Shown piece after piece: positions 1 to 9,202 of a stretch of 64,000 nt of DNA. The first letter of the stretch is position 1; the number at the start of each line of letters is the position of its first letter. Position numbers and translations under genes: made by a program. The notes beneath the pieces are model-generated. The model was not told the DNA's origin. It made no database searches and was given only the letters and a program-made list of their open reading frames with translations. This DNA is from Azorinus chamasolen (taxonomy: Eukaryota > Mollusca > Bivalvia > Cardiida > Solecurtidae): positions 69,410,379 through 69,474,378 of the forward strand of contig OY755236.1 in the NCBI GenBank assembly GCA_963576725.1, read 5' to 3'.

Positions 1-508
1 TATGCTGTCACCAAATTCTACACTCCACGTTCGAAAGAATAGTCACAGAATATGGTTTGATGAAAAAGAATGAACAGAATCTTTGGAAATGACTCGTTTA
101 CTCCCTCCTATCTAGAGTTTTGTGAACCCGTTATGCACTGGCATATGACATTACACATTACGATTTGACCACCTCTTGCATGAGGCGTGTGATACAAAAT
201 CATTAATGTACACTGTAGTAAGCGGGAATGTGAGTAGATTGTCAAACAAGGCATAAAATATATTAAATTTAACACAAACATGTACAGCAATATCTTTATT
301 ATGCAACAGTAAATTGCGACAATAGTATTACATATAATGACCAATACAATATCGATGTATGGTATATGTGTATGCATTCACTACGAAACCAAGAAAAGGT
401 TTGTGGAAATTAGTTCGTATCCTAAAGATGCATTAATACGAAAATGCGAAACTACAAAAAATCGGCCCGACCCGGTCCCGATTCGTAGTATCGCGATTAG
501 ACTGTACC
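1..508. other. No recognisable feature
   Basis: AT-rich sequence with no gene, RNA or repeat that I recognise. The open frames here are short and continue into the tandem repeat that follows, so they are not evidence of coding. Confidence 0.5.
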
Positions 509-988
509 ACATTTCAAATGCCAGTGCACTCATTTTCCACATTCCAAATGCCAGTGCACTCATTTTCCACATTCCAAATACCTGTGCATTCATATCCCAC
601 ATTCCAAATGCCAGTGCACTCATATCCCACATTTCAAATGCCAGTGCACTCATTTTCCACATTCCAAATGCCAGTGCACTCATTTTCCACATTCCAAATA
701 CCAGTGCACTCATTTTCCACATTCCAAATACCAGTGCACTCATATCCCATATTTCAAATGCCAGTGCACTCATTTTCCACATTCCAAATACCAGTGCACT
801 CATATCCCACATTTCAAATGCCAGTGCACTCATTTTCCACATTCCAAATACCAGTGCACTCATTTTCCACATTCCAAATGCCAGTGCACTCATTTTCCAC
901 ATTCCAAATGCCTGTGCACTCATTTTCCACATTCCAAATGCCAGTGCACTCATTTTCTACATTCCAAATGCCAGTACATTAATTTCCC
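509..988. repeat. 30-bp minisatellite, 16 units
   Basis: Sixteen direct copies of a 30-bp unit built on ATTCCAAATGCCAGTGCACT followed by CATWTYCCAC. Variants swap TTTT/ATCC and GCC/ACC between units. Because 30 is a multiple of three, one 10-residue peptide repeats in every frame, giving open frames of 225, 154 and 190 codons on the two strands. These are a by-product of the array and show no start context, domain or signal that supports a gene. Confidence 0.95.
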
Positions 989-1003
989 ACACATTGAAAG
1001 GCT

Positions 1004-1165
1004 TAATTGTTTAAATGCAGGAAACAAGTGTATTGACATTTGCAAACAGTGTAGAACCAAAAAAGGTCTCCTAGATCAGAGTCTGCACTGTTTGCCATTT
1101 AAACACTCTCAAAAATAAAACGTTTCATTAAACAGTGATGGAACATTCCATTTTGAACTAGAAAC
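1004..1165 (+). mobile_element. G-family palindromic MITE, degraded
   Basis: Carries the G arm order: TTTGCAAACAGTGTAGA, a damaged hairpin tip, GATCAGAGTCTGCACTG, then the ATGGAACATTCCATTTTGAA tail. Both outer TTAA ends are eroded. Confidence 0.6.
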
Positions 1166-1370
1166 AGTCACTGAATGTGACAAACTCTTTGATAGTAAAA
1201 TATGGAAATGAAAATGGGTTAAAACTATATGACAAACATTATCAAAGTTCAAGGGGAGATACTTCTGCAATGTCTGGTGATAACCACATGAAAATTGTGC
1301 TTTGCTCATGTTATATATGTCAAGCATAAATTCAATCACTTTCAAAATTAACTGAGGAGTTCACTACACC

Positions 1371-1574
1371 ATGGTTAACTATCCATGTAACAGGCCTAAA
1401 TTACATGGTTAACTATCCATGTAACAGGCCTAAATTACATGGTTAACTATCCATGTAACAGGCCTAAATTACATGGTTAACTATCCATGTAACAGGCCTA
1501 AATTACATGGTTAACTATCCATGTAACAGGCCTAAATTACATGGTTAACTAGCCATGTAACAGGCCTAAATTAC
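1371..1574. repeat. 34-bp tandem array, 6 units
   Basis: Six nearly identical 34-bp units beginning ATGGTTAACTATCCATGTAA and continuing CAGGCCTAAATTAC. Only the last unit differs (TAGCC for TATCC). Homogeneity suggests recent expansion. The flanks on the two sides (about 1247-1362 and 1588-1715) resemble each other, so the array sits between two diverged copies of a larger module. Confidence 0.95.
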
Positions 1575-1716
1575 AAAACTACTCACAGTTCAAGAAAAGA
1601 TAAATCTGCAAGACCTGGTGCAGATATGAAAATTGAATCTTGCACATTTACCATTAATATGTGGTTATTATTCATGCCAAAAATAAATTCAATGACTTTC
1701 AAACTGAAGGAGGAGT

Positions 1717-1937
1717 TTCATGTAAGAAATGAAAACATCATAAACATTAATTAGTTTAATTTTCATAATATTATATGAACACAGGAAATTTTAGCCATGC
1801 CAGAAACTGTAGGGTCATATCAGTATTAGTTCATAAGTAAACAGAGCAAACCCTGCACAGATGACTCCTACAGAAGACATCTGAGCACAGTCTACGTTGT
1901 TTGCAAAGATGTAGTAAGGCATATTTATGGAGTAAAG
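1717..1937 (+). mobile_element. C-family MITE, both ends lost
   Basis: Internal C sequence: GTAAGAAATGA, ATTTTCATAATATTATATG, CAGAAACTGTAGGGTCATAT, hairpin arms AGAGCAAACCCTG and TTGTTTGCAAAG, then GGCATATTTATGGAGTAAAG. The terminal CCCTTT and GGGTTAA parts are missing. Confidence 0.75.
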
Positions 1938-2010
1938 TACAGCACACAGTTTCTGGGCTAAAAAATGCCACCTGTGTTAATTCTCAAAGTATGGTAACCT
2001 CCATTTGTCT

Positions 2011-2034
2011 TCAACCCTTTTTGTCATATAAACA
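2011..2034 (+). mobile_element. B-family MITE, left end (split by DIRS)
   Basis: TCAACCCTTTTTGTCATATA is a B left end with the TTAA mutated to TCAA. It stops where the DIRS element begins and resumes at 6922 with TTTCACACATTTGCAAACAG, the next B sequence. The DIRS element therefore inserted into an existing MITE. Confidence 0.85.
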
Positions 2035-2046
2035 CATTATTTCCCG

Positions 2047-2186
2047 TAAGCCTTCGGCTTCACATGTATATAGTAGCATATCATTCTGAGCGTACTAATC
2101 GCGGACCGCACTTTAAAGACCGTGTTTTTTACCTGACCGCCGTGACAGGAACCCTTGACCGGAAGTGAAATGAAACACATGTCATA
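2047..2186 (+). repeat. DIRS left inverted terminal repeat
   Basis: 140 bp starting TAAGCCTTCGGCTTCACATG. By eye it is the exact reverse complement of 6734-6873. The 12 bp outside it (2035-2046, CATTATTTCCCG) are unique to the left end and recur in the ICR. The segment contains the small palindrome AAGCCTTCGGCTT. Confidence 0.95.
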
Positions 2187-2365
2187 TTCATTCTAGCGGT
2201 TGAGAGAAGCGGACGTGTTATTTTACTTTGAAGGTTTTCGTAAGTATTCGACTGTTTTTCCAGAAAAGCCTTACTGAGGACGTAGTCCCAGTATTTTACT
2301 GCTTGTTAGCGGTTAGTTTGTTTACGTTTTGTTTTTCGTTCCAATTTGTTGGACTTTCTTTAGTC

Positions 2366-3594
2366 ATGGGCTTGGAGCAAGACGATGTCTTGCAAGTAGA
2401 GGACTCTTCGGAGTCATTTTCGGGTTTTAGTAATGTAGACTCGGAGGAGGAACTCCCCGAAAAAACCAAAAGGAATACTGACAAGAAAAAGAAAAATGTA
2501 AAGTCAGTGGTTGTTAAACCTGGTTCGTCCAAAAAGACTGACAAAAAATCCAAAGAGTCCGAGAAGACGAGACCCAAGAAGTCTGGTGATAAGAGTTCAA
2601 AGAGTACTGGCTCTCCTTTTGATTTAAATTCTCTATCAGAAAGTGATATTGTGAGATTAAGAGATGTCTTAGGCATTCAGTCTCGTAGAGATGATGAATA
2701 TGAGGAGCCTCAGGAGGATAGAGAGAACTGGCCTAACCTAAGAGTGGCAGTTGATAGTAGAGATTTGTCTGATGATGAACAATTTATGACAAATAACATT
2801 GGTCAGGACTTGAATAGAGCTTTATTCAGTGAGTCTGTACATGTAGATGAAAATAATAATGACATTGAAGATGCTTGGTGCTTACCAAAGCTGAAAACCC
2901 CACAGAAAGGGAAAGCCATACCACAGTCTTTGGCGGATCTGATCAATATGGCCTGCTCGTCAGTGTGATGTTGACAGTTTAGTTAGCAAATATCAGGTAC
3001 CAGAAAATTGTGAGAAAGCATGTCCACCTCTGGTTAACAATGAAATTTGGAAGATAATGGATAAACGTACCCAGTCTCAAGACAGGGGGGTAGTGGACAT
3101 CCAGAATTTGGGGGCTACTTGACTTATGCCGGTGATCAAGTTGGCTTCTGTGTTGAAAACACAAATAGCAGGGAATGCTGAAGCAAAGAACTTAATTTCA
3201 GATGCTTTTGTTTGGACAAGTCCAGTATATGTTATCTATCAAACGCAGATATATGATCAGGCCTAACCTGAAAAAGAAATTTCACAGTTTGTGCAATGTT
3301 TCTATGCCGGTGACTAATAAACTTTTTGGCGATGATGTAGCAAAGGACATCAAATCCTGTGAATCTCTTAGTTTTATTGGTAAGGAACCAAGATTCCCCA
3401 TGAGTAGGGGTAGAGGAAATTTTAGAGGTGGAAGGCGACCTTATAATTCTGGTTATAGTGGTTATGGAGGCAATAGGTTTTCTCCTTATCCCAGCAGAGG
3501 ACAGGGTAGACCAGGTAGAATGGCTGGTTATAGGATACCCAGGAGAGGTTCTACTGCCACTAGTACTGTCACAGCCCCAAACGACCAGAATTGA
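2366..3594 (+). pseudogene. DIRS ORF1, gag-like, broken
   Basis: Putative nucleocapsid-type protein of the DIRS element. The best start is the ATG at 2366; the frame is open upstream but has no other ATG. The first ~200 residues are acidic and lysine/serine-rich. The frame hits TGA at 2966-2968, but gag-like sequence continues in the next frame to a TGA at 3120-3122, reads on past it, and shifts frame again near 3205. The last segment (3202-3594) ends in an Arg/Gly/Tyr-rich tail (RGRGNFRGGRR and similar), which suits RNA binding. No zinc knuckle is seen. So there are at least two frameshifts and one in-frame stop. Identification as gag rests on position and composition, not on a diagnostic motif. 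Confidence 0.7.
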
Positions 3595-5369
3595 AGTCTA
3601 AGGTAGGTAATCTGAGAAATTGTGTTGAAGCATGGAAGAATATCACACTAGATCAGTGGATCCTGGACACTATTTCTGGTTACAAGTTCCAGTTTGATTC
3701 TTTACCAGTTCAGGGAAAAATTCCAAAAGCTATTCCTTTTAACAATGAAGAATGGAAAATTGTTGATAATGAGGTGAAAACTTTGTTAGATAAAGGGGCT
3801 ATAATTCCTTCTAAACAGGAGTCTGATGAGTATATCTCGAATTTGTTCATAGTACCGAAGCCTAATAACAAGTTCAGACCAGTGATTAATCTTAAATATT
3901 TGAATCACTTTGTACACTATGATCATTTTAAACAAGAAACTTTCAATATTGTCTTGGATTTGTTACAAGAGAATGATTATATGACATCAATTGATTTGCA
4001 GGATGCATACTTTTCTATTCCTATACATAAGGATTACCAGAAGTATTGGAAATTTTTCTGGAATGGTGTTTTGTACCAATTTGTCTGTTTGCCATTTGGT
4101 TTAAAATCGGCACCTTTTGTGTTTACAAAATTACTTAAACCAGTTTATGCTTGGTTTAGGCAACAGGATATTAGGTGTTCATATTATATAGATGATTCTT
4201 TGAATATGAACAAATGTTTTGATGTGTGTATAGTGAATACTAATGTCATTGTCAATACTTTGGAAAAGTTAGGGTATGTTTCAAATCAGAAGAAGTCTGT
4301 ATTAGTTCCCACACAAAGAATTGTGTTTTTTGGCTTTGTCATTGATTCAGTACTTTTTATGGTATTTTTAACTGAGAAAAAGGTTGAGAAAATTTTGAAG
4401 TTGGCTCAGACTTTGAAGGAACAGAAATTTGTGGTTGTCAGACAGTTAGCCTCTTTTATAGGGTTGATTATAAATGCTTTTAGTGCTGTCTTAGAAGCCC
4501 CTTTGCATTATAGAGCTCTTGAAAGGAATAAGCTGCAGGGGCTGGGTAAAGAAATGAATTTTGACAACAAGGTTTTATTGTCAGAAACAAGTTGTTCACA
4601 GTTAGATTGGTGGTTAGATAACACTGTTAAAAAGAATGGGAAAAGAATCCGTCCTTGGAAAGTTTCCTCAGTTTGTAGGACTGATGCTAGCCTGGAAGGC
4701 TGGGGTGCAATTAATATGGACACCCAAGAATATGCTAATAACAGGTGGAGTGCTGAAGAGAAATTAAGATCAATTAACTATCTAGAACTTTTGGCAGTTT
4801 TATATGCAGTCAGAGCATTGTTTGGATCTGCTTCTAGTGTTCATTTGCAAATTCAGTCAGATAATGTTTGTGCAGTTGCTTATATAAATGACATGGGAGG
4901 TATGCATTCACTTGGAATGGATGAATTATCTGGTAGGATTTGGAAATGGTGTTTAGAAAAAGATATTTTCATCTCAGCTGTCCATATACCTGGTACCTCA
5001 AATACAGCTGATTTCTATTCAAGAAACTTTTCTAATTCCACTGAATGGATGTTGAAAGTAGAAATTTTTGAAAGGCTTTGTAATCACCTTTTTTGGCCTG
5101 ACATAGATTTATTTGCTTCGAAATTAAACAAGCAGTTAGACAGATTTGTTACCTGGTTTCCAGAGGAAGGAGCAATGGCTTCAAATGCTTTTTCTTTGGA
5201 CTGGGGGTTGTTCAGGCCATATATTTTCCCACCATTTAATTTGATTGGGAGAGTTATTAATAAGGTAATTGAGGACAAGGTTGATCAGGCAATCTTGATT
5301 TTTCCATATTGGTTTACACAGTCGTGGTTCCCACTTTTTTTTAGAACATATTTGTTCATTACCCAATAG
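3591..5369 (+). CDS. DIRS reverse transcriptase-RNase H with methyltransferase-like tail
   Basis: 592 codons, uninterrupted. RT motifs in order: SIDLQDAYFSIPIH (~res 133), LPFGLKSAPF (~166) and YYIDDS, the catalytic YxDD box (~197). RNase H follows with TDASLEGWG (~363), NYLELLAV, QSDN (~422) and HIPGTSNTADFYSR. After it comes DLFASKLN ... FPPFNLI (~545) ... PYWFTQSWFP, matching the region of DIRS ORFs described as DAM-methyltransferase-like. The frame opens after TAG 3561-3563. There is no ATG near its start (3591 is TTG), and it overlaps the ORF1 stop by a few bases, so translation probably depends on coupling or frameshifting from ORF1. The TAG at 5367-5369 may be premature: typical C-terminal sequence continues in the +1 frame (next entry). 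Confidence 0.93.
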   Translation: MKSKVGNLRNCVEAWKNITLDQWILDTISGYKFQFDSLPVQGKIPKAIPFNNEEWKIVDNEVKTLLDKGAIIPSKQESDEYISNLFIVPKPNNKFRPVINLKYLNHFVHYDHFKQETFNIVLDLLQENDYMTSIDLQDAYFSIPIHKDYQKYWKFFWNGVLYQFVCLPFGLKSAPFVFTKLLKPVYAWFRQQDIRCSYYIDDSLNMNKCFDVCIVNTNVIVNTLEKLGYVSNQKKSVLVPTQRIVFFGFVIDSVLFMVFLTEKKVEKILKLAQTLKEQKFVVVRQLASFIGLIINAFSAVLEAPLHYRALERNKLQGLGKEMNFDNKVLLSETSCSQLDWWLDNTVKKNGKRIRPWKVSSVCRTDASLEGWGAINMDTQEYANNRWSAEEKLRSINYLELLAVLYAVRALFGSASSVHLQIQSDNVCAVAYINDMGGMHSLGMDELSGRIWKWCLEKDIFISAVHIPGTSNTADFYSRNFSNSTEWMLKVEIFERLCNHLFWPDIDLFASKLNKQLDRFVTWFPEEGAMASNAFSLDWGLFRPYIFPPFNLIGRVINKVIEDKVDQAILIFPYWFTQSWFPLFFRTYLFITQ

Positions 5370-6417
5370 GTTGCCTCGGCATCAGGACCTACTCTTTCTA
5401 CGCCACAACATGGATTGTCATCCCTTAGGGAAAAAGCTGAAGATGATAGGAGTGGTCATCTCCGGGAAGAGCTGCAGGCTAGAGGCCTTTCTGCAGGAGC
5501 TTCCGACATTGTCGTCAATTCGTGGAGTCAAGGAACAAGAAGGCAGTACGGTTACGCTTGGAAAAGATGGTGTATTTGGAATCAGATCAGGTCTTCGAGT
5601 GCCTTTTATACATCTGAAACTGTAGTGATACAATATTTGTACTTTTTGCATTACTCAGGTAAGAGTTATTCTGTTATTAACTTGCACAAGTCAATGTTGT
5701 TGCAGACGTTGCCAGTGTTTGGAAATACTTGGTGTTGTACTGTACCTATGATAGTGAGGTTCATGAAAGGAATTTTTTACAAGACTCCTCCGAGACCAAA
5801 GTATTCTTTTACGTGGGATGTGAAGGTTGTGTTAAATTTTTTGTCATCTCTATACCCTTTAGAAGGGTTATCTTTGAAATACTTAACCCTGAAGGTGATA
5901 GCTTTAATTGCTTTGAGCACTGCTCCTAGAGCACAAACTCTTGTTGCCATGAGTCTAGACTTCATGAAATGTCAAAGTAATAGTTACATTTTTTTCTTTT
6001 CCTTGTATGCTTAAGACCTCAAGGTTGGGTCATAATTTTGTTTTGAAAGTGGATCATTATGTCACTGAGAGTTTGTGTCCTTTTCATACATTGCTGTATT
6101 ATATTAAATATACAAAGTCTTGTAGGTTAACAAGACAGGTGTTTATTTCATATGTTACTCATCAGGCGATTACTACAAGTACTGTAGCTAAATGGCTTAG
6201 AACTGTATTAGAACAGGCTGGTGTGGATACACAAATGTTTAAGGCCCATTCTTTTAGAGGGGCTTCTACATCAGCTGCTTTTGTGAAAGGGTGTTCATTG
6301 AAGACGATACTAAAAACTGCAGATTGGTCTTCAGAGAAGAATTTCCATAAGTATTACTATAGACAGTGTGTAGACAGTAATGTTACTTTTTCTAATGCAG
6401 TGTTAGGTACTGTTTAG
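5370..6417 (+). pseudogene. DIRS tyrosine recombinase, one frameshift
   Basis: Integrase of the element. From family knowledge, it cuts and rejoins DNA through a Tyr nucleophile. The first part (ATG at 5415, open from 5370) contains SQGTRRQYGYAWKRW, an N-terminal SAM-like core-binding region, and the box I arginine in STAPRAQTLVAMS. It stops at TAA 6012-6014. The second part, one frame later (from ~6007), contains the box II HxxR in AHSFRGASTSAA (~6245-6258) and the Tyr in KNFHKYYYR (~6340-6362). The frameshift lies in the T-rich stretch 5989-6008, so all four catalytic positions survive on the DNA but not in one frame. Confidence 0.9.
5371..5625 (+). pseudogene. Displaced C-terminus of the DIRS RT ORF
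   Basis: In the frame +1 to the RT ORF, the sequence just past the TAG reads LPRHQDLLFLRHN, then HPLGKKLKMIGVVISGK. This resembles the usual end of DIRS RT-RNase H-MT proteins (…HPL…L…SGK). A one-base change near 5365 would account for the break. The first ~150 bases are also read in frame 0 as the start of the recombinase, so ORF2 and ORF3 overlap in different frames, as is common in DIRS elements. The real end within this open frame is unknown. Confidence 0.55.
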
Positions 6418-6531
6418 TTCACAAGAAGTGATTAGTTTAGTGACAGTGATAGTGGTTTGACAGTTATTATGTTAAACGTTTTCTGGTTCAGGGTATTCTT
6501 TTTTTTGTGGCCATTTTATTGCCCTTTAAAG

Positions 6532-6626
6532 ATGCTACTATATACATGTGAAGCCGAAGGCTTACGGGAAATAATGGCCCCTCCTCCAAGCTTTAGTGAA
6601 GGATGAGGGGCATTATTGGAGTAAGC
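6532..6626 (+). repeat. DIRS internal complementary region
   Basis: Two abutting arms. 6532-6576 is the exact reverse complement of the left terminus 2035-2079. 6574-6626 is the reverse complement of the right terminus (about 6869-6921). They meet at ATG 6574-6576, the complement of the CAT at both element ends. This is the DIRS ICR, thought to template completion of the termini and circle closure. Beyond 6626 the match to the right end decays. Confidence 0.93.
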
Positions 6627-6733
6627 CGGAGGCTGAGCATGTATATGTAAATACCCTACCCTGCCCTCCCTATGATTTATTGGTTGTTATTTACTGCCTT
6701 TACTTAATGGCAATAAAACTGGTTGCTTTAAAC

Positions 6734-6873
6734 TATGACATGTGTTTCATTTCACTTCCGGTCAAGGGTTCCTGTCACGGCGGTCAGGTAAAAAACACGG
6801 TCTTTAAAGTGCGGTCCGCGATTAGTACGCTCAGAATGATATGCTACTATATACATGTGAAGCCGAAGGCTTA
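6734..6873 (-). repeat. DIRS right inverted terminal repeat
   Basis: Exact inverted copy of 2047-2186, followed by 48 bp unique to the right terminus that end GGAGGAGGGGCCAT at 6921. Confidence 0.95.
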
Positions 6874-6921
6874 CTCCAATAATGCCCCTCATCCTTCACT
6901 AAAGCTTGGAGGAGGGGCCAT

Positions 6922-7143
6922 TTTCACACATTTGCAAACAGAGTAGACCAAGATCAGATGGCTACTGTAGGATCAATCTGTTCAGGGCCCATTCTGTTTG
7001 CTAATGGAATATGATAGATATGTTTCTTTACTTTCTAAAATGGCTACAATATTTCACCTTCAATATTTCATTATTATTATTTGGCCTTGAATATTCAGTA
7101 GGTATTGAAATTGGGATTAAACATAGAACAGGGAAAGGGTTAA
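6922..7143 (+). mobile_element. B-family MITE, right part (split by DIRS)
   Basis: Continues the element begun at 2011. It has arm TTTGCAAACAGAGTAGACC, hairpin tip eroded, TCTGTTTGCTAATGGAAT, CTAAAATGGCTACAATATTT, ATATTCAGTAGGTATTG and terminal GGGAAAGGGTTAA. Its last TTAA (7140-7143) is also the first TTAA of the next A element. Confidence 0.88.
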
Positions 7144-7369
7144 CCCATCCCCTCATATTGACGACTTTTGACGACTCTGTCAAGGTCTCTTTATGAAACC
7201 ATTGTGATAAATAGAGTGTTTGCTCCTATAGGAGCAAATGCTCTATTTATCACAATGGTTTCAAACTACAAAGTTCTAAAAAAAATCCTTTTCTCTAGTT
7301 AATGCTCCTTTTAGGTAGATTTATTCAAAGAGGTTGGATCTAAAAATAGCCTATGAGGTAATGGGTTAA
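7140..7369 (-). mobile_element. A-family palindromic MITE (A1)
   Basis: TTAA-bounded. The central palindrome runs from GAAACCATTGTGATAAATAG over tip GCTCCTATAGGAGC to CACAATGGTTTC. It is followed by TAATGCTCCTTTTAGGTAG and CTAAAAATAGCCTATGAGG. Non-coding. Confidence 0.93.
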
Positions 7370-7566
7370 ATAAGTCATTAGAGTATCACATAGTTTGGAT
7401 CATGACAACATTCTGAATTACACAGTCTCTTAGCTGGGTGTGAACAAATTTGCCATTAACATACTAAAGGGTCATGGAATGTAACATGACCTCCAGCACA
7501 ATAGTTGTGCTCATCTAGCCAACCTTATTCAATAATTCAAGATGTAATCATTGTCGATAATCCGCA

Positions 7567-7788
7567 TTAAGTATTTGCATGCTAGAGAAACTGTTGAACT
7601 TGTCATTATCTATGCCAACAGTTTGGATCCAGATAAGATACTCATTAATTTGGCATCTCATCAGGATCAAAACTGTTTGACACTCGGATGGTTATTTTTA
7701 AAAAAAAATGGAGAAAATATGATATTTAAGAATTTGTAGCAGGTGTCAAACTTTAAAGGCTACAATTATTTAGCATGCACAGAGTTAA
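7567..7788 (-). mobile_element. F-family palindromic MITE
   Basis: TTAA at both ends with inverted termini GTATTTGCATGCTAG and TAGCATGCACAGAG. The hairpin arms AACAGTTTGGATCCAGAT and CATCAGGATCAAAACTGTTT lie near the left end. Confidence 0.85.
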
Positions 7789-7816
7789 GTGCAAATTGAT
7801 TGTGCTTCCCATTTCA

Positions 7817-8025
7817 TCAACCCTTAACCTGAATTTTTAAGTGGACTATTCCAAAATTCAAACAGGTCAAGCTTATGCTAAATATGTAGGGAGTCTTCTA
7901 AAGAGAAGTGTAACATGACAAACAGTGCAGACCCGATGAGAGGGCTCCCAAAGGAGTCCTCTCATTTGCTTCTAGACTGTTTGCAAAGGACATTAGTGAC
8001 TCGTGTCCCGCACAGTAAGGATTAA
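7817..8025 (-). mobile_element. G-family palindromic MITE
   Basis: Starts TCAACCCTTAACCTGAATTT and ends GGATTAA. Hairpin arms are GACAAACAGTGCAGACCC and TAGACTGTTTGCAAAG, with tip GGCTCCCAAAGGAGTCC. Confidence 0.82.
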
Positions 8026-8267
8026 TACCGAAAGTCAAAGAAAAACTTAAATTTTGGAAATGGCTTATACCTAGATCAGTCTAACAATGGTATGATATCA
8101 AAAAGAATGTGAATAATTTCAGATATTCTTCAGCTTGGCAATAATCAAATGAAAAATAGTGATAGCAATTTTACCATGAAAAAAGATAAGTGATACACGA
8201 CTCTTTACATATTTTATATCTGAACTAATGTCATTCAAAAGTGATTGTGCCTATCAACTTTCGTCAG

Positions 8268-8429
8268 GCTGCCCAAAGAATGAGGAGTATGTCACAAATG
8301 ACAATACTGTTAACCCATTCCCTCATATTGACGCCTTTTGACACCTCTGCTGCCCAAAGAATGAGGAGTATGTCACAAATGACAATACTGTTAACCCATT
8401 CCCTCATATTGACGCCTTTTGACACCTCT
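8268..8429. repeat. 81-bp tandem duplication spanning a MITE end
   Basis: Two adjacent copies of an 81-bp unit starting GCTGCCCAAAGAATGAGGAG. Each contains ~42 bp of flank plus the first ~39 bp of the A element that follows (TTAACCCATTCCCTCATATT...). The repeated open frames on both strands are a by-product. Confidence 0.93.
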
Positions 8430-8630
8430 GCACAACTCACAAGCTGAAACCATTGTGATAAATAGAGCATTTGCTCCTATAGGATTCCTATAGGAGTAAA
8501 TGCTCTATTTATCACAATGGTTTCAAACTACAAAATTCTTACGTTTTCCTTTTCTCTAGTTAATGCTCCTTTTCGGTAGATTTATTCAATGAGGCTGGAT
8601 CTAAAAATAGCCTATGAGGTAATGGGTTAA
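8391..8630 (-). mobile_element. A-family palindromic MITE (A2)
   Basis: TTAA to TTAA. The palindrome tip is slightly extended (CCTATAGGATTCCTATAGG), which looks like a small internal duplication at the hairpin apex. Confidence 0.93.
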
Positions 8631-8674
8631 GCCTCTTTAAAGGGACCACTTAGCAAATAAAGACATAGAGGTAG

Positions 8675-8916
8675 TTATCCCCCTACTCCATAAATATTCC
8701 TTTCTATGCCTTTGCAAACAGAGTAAACCCAGATCAGACGGCTCCTATAGGAGACGTCTGTTAAGGGCTTATGGAATAAAATAACATAGATCTGATTTTA
8801 CAGATTCTGCCATGGAAAAAAAATTCCCGTTTCATGTGCCATTAAAAAAATTAGCCTCATTATATATTCATGATGTCATTATTTCTTACATGAATATTCA
8901 TGGAGAAAAGGGTTAA
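8675..8916 (-). mobile_element. C-family MITE
   Basis: Left end CCCCTACTCCATAAATATTC, hairpin tip GGCTCCTATAGGAG, GATTCTGCCATGG, then ATGAATATTCATGGAGAAAA and GGGTTAA. Confidence 0.88.
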
Positions 8917-9033
8917 AAGCAGAATGGCTGCACCAGGCATGACACAAGTAATATCTTATAGACACTTCTTATAGGACTTTTCTGCTTTATCTTAGTCCTA
9001 AATTATTTGTCTTAAAAACTAACATTTTCATAT

Positions 9034-9202
9034 TCAACCCTCTGAATGTGGAAGACGAGTGCACTGACATATGCAAATAGTGTAGATCCAGATCAGAGGG
9101 TTCCTACTGGAGCCCTCTGATCAAGGTCTGCACTATTTGTGATTTATATTCCTCTAACAAAATTAAACCTTTCATACTGAAATTATTGAATGGACAGTAT
9201 CA
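9034..9202 (+). mobile_element. G-family MITE, right end truncated
   Basis: TCAACCCTCTGAATGTGGAA, hairpin arms AGTGTAGATCCAGATCAGAG and CTCTGATCAAGGTCTGCAC, tail TTCATACTGAAATTATTGAA. The end runs directly into the TTAA of the next element. Confidence 0.85.

Larger units (their letters stand above)
2035..6921 (+). mobile_element. DIRS-type tyrosine-recombinase retrotransposon
   Basis: A 4.89-kb element with the full DIRS plan seen directly. There are 140-bp inverted terminal repeats, a gag-like region, an RT-RNase H ORF, a tyrosine recombinase, and an internal complementary region (ICR) near 6532-6626 that pairs with both outer ends. From knowledge of the family, such elements are copied through a circular intermediate closed at the ICR and integrated by the recombinase without target duplication. 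The element starts with CAT, ends with CAT, and the ICR junction reads ATG. gag and the recombinase gene are broken, so this copy is probably not autonomous. No retroviral LTR, protease or DDE integrase is present. Confidence 0.95.

Noticed and set aside
337..1014. 225-, 154- and 190-codon open frames over the 30-bp array
   Set aside because: The unit length is divisible by three, so frames stay open by necessity. The peptides are pure 10-residue repeats in several frames and on both strands.
2228..2365. Upstream extension of the gag-like frame with a hydrophobic, signal-like start
   Set aside because: The extension begins at TTG and lacks an ATG. The first ATG in frame is at 2366, so the hydrophobic stretch is probably untranslated.
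4508..5366. Minus-strand frames within the RT gene
   Set aside because: They are antisense shadows of a well-supported RT-RNase H ORF.
6596..6946. 116-codon frame over the ICR and right terminal repeat
   Set aside because: It runs through non-coding terminal structures of the DIRS element and has no recognisable domain.
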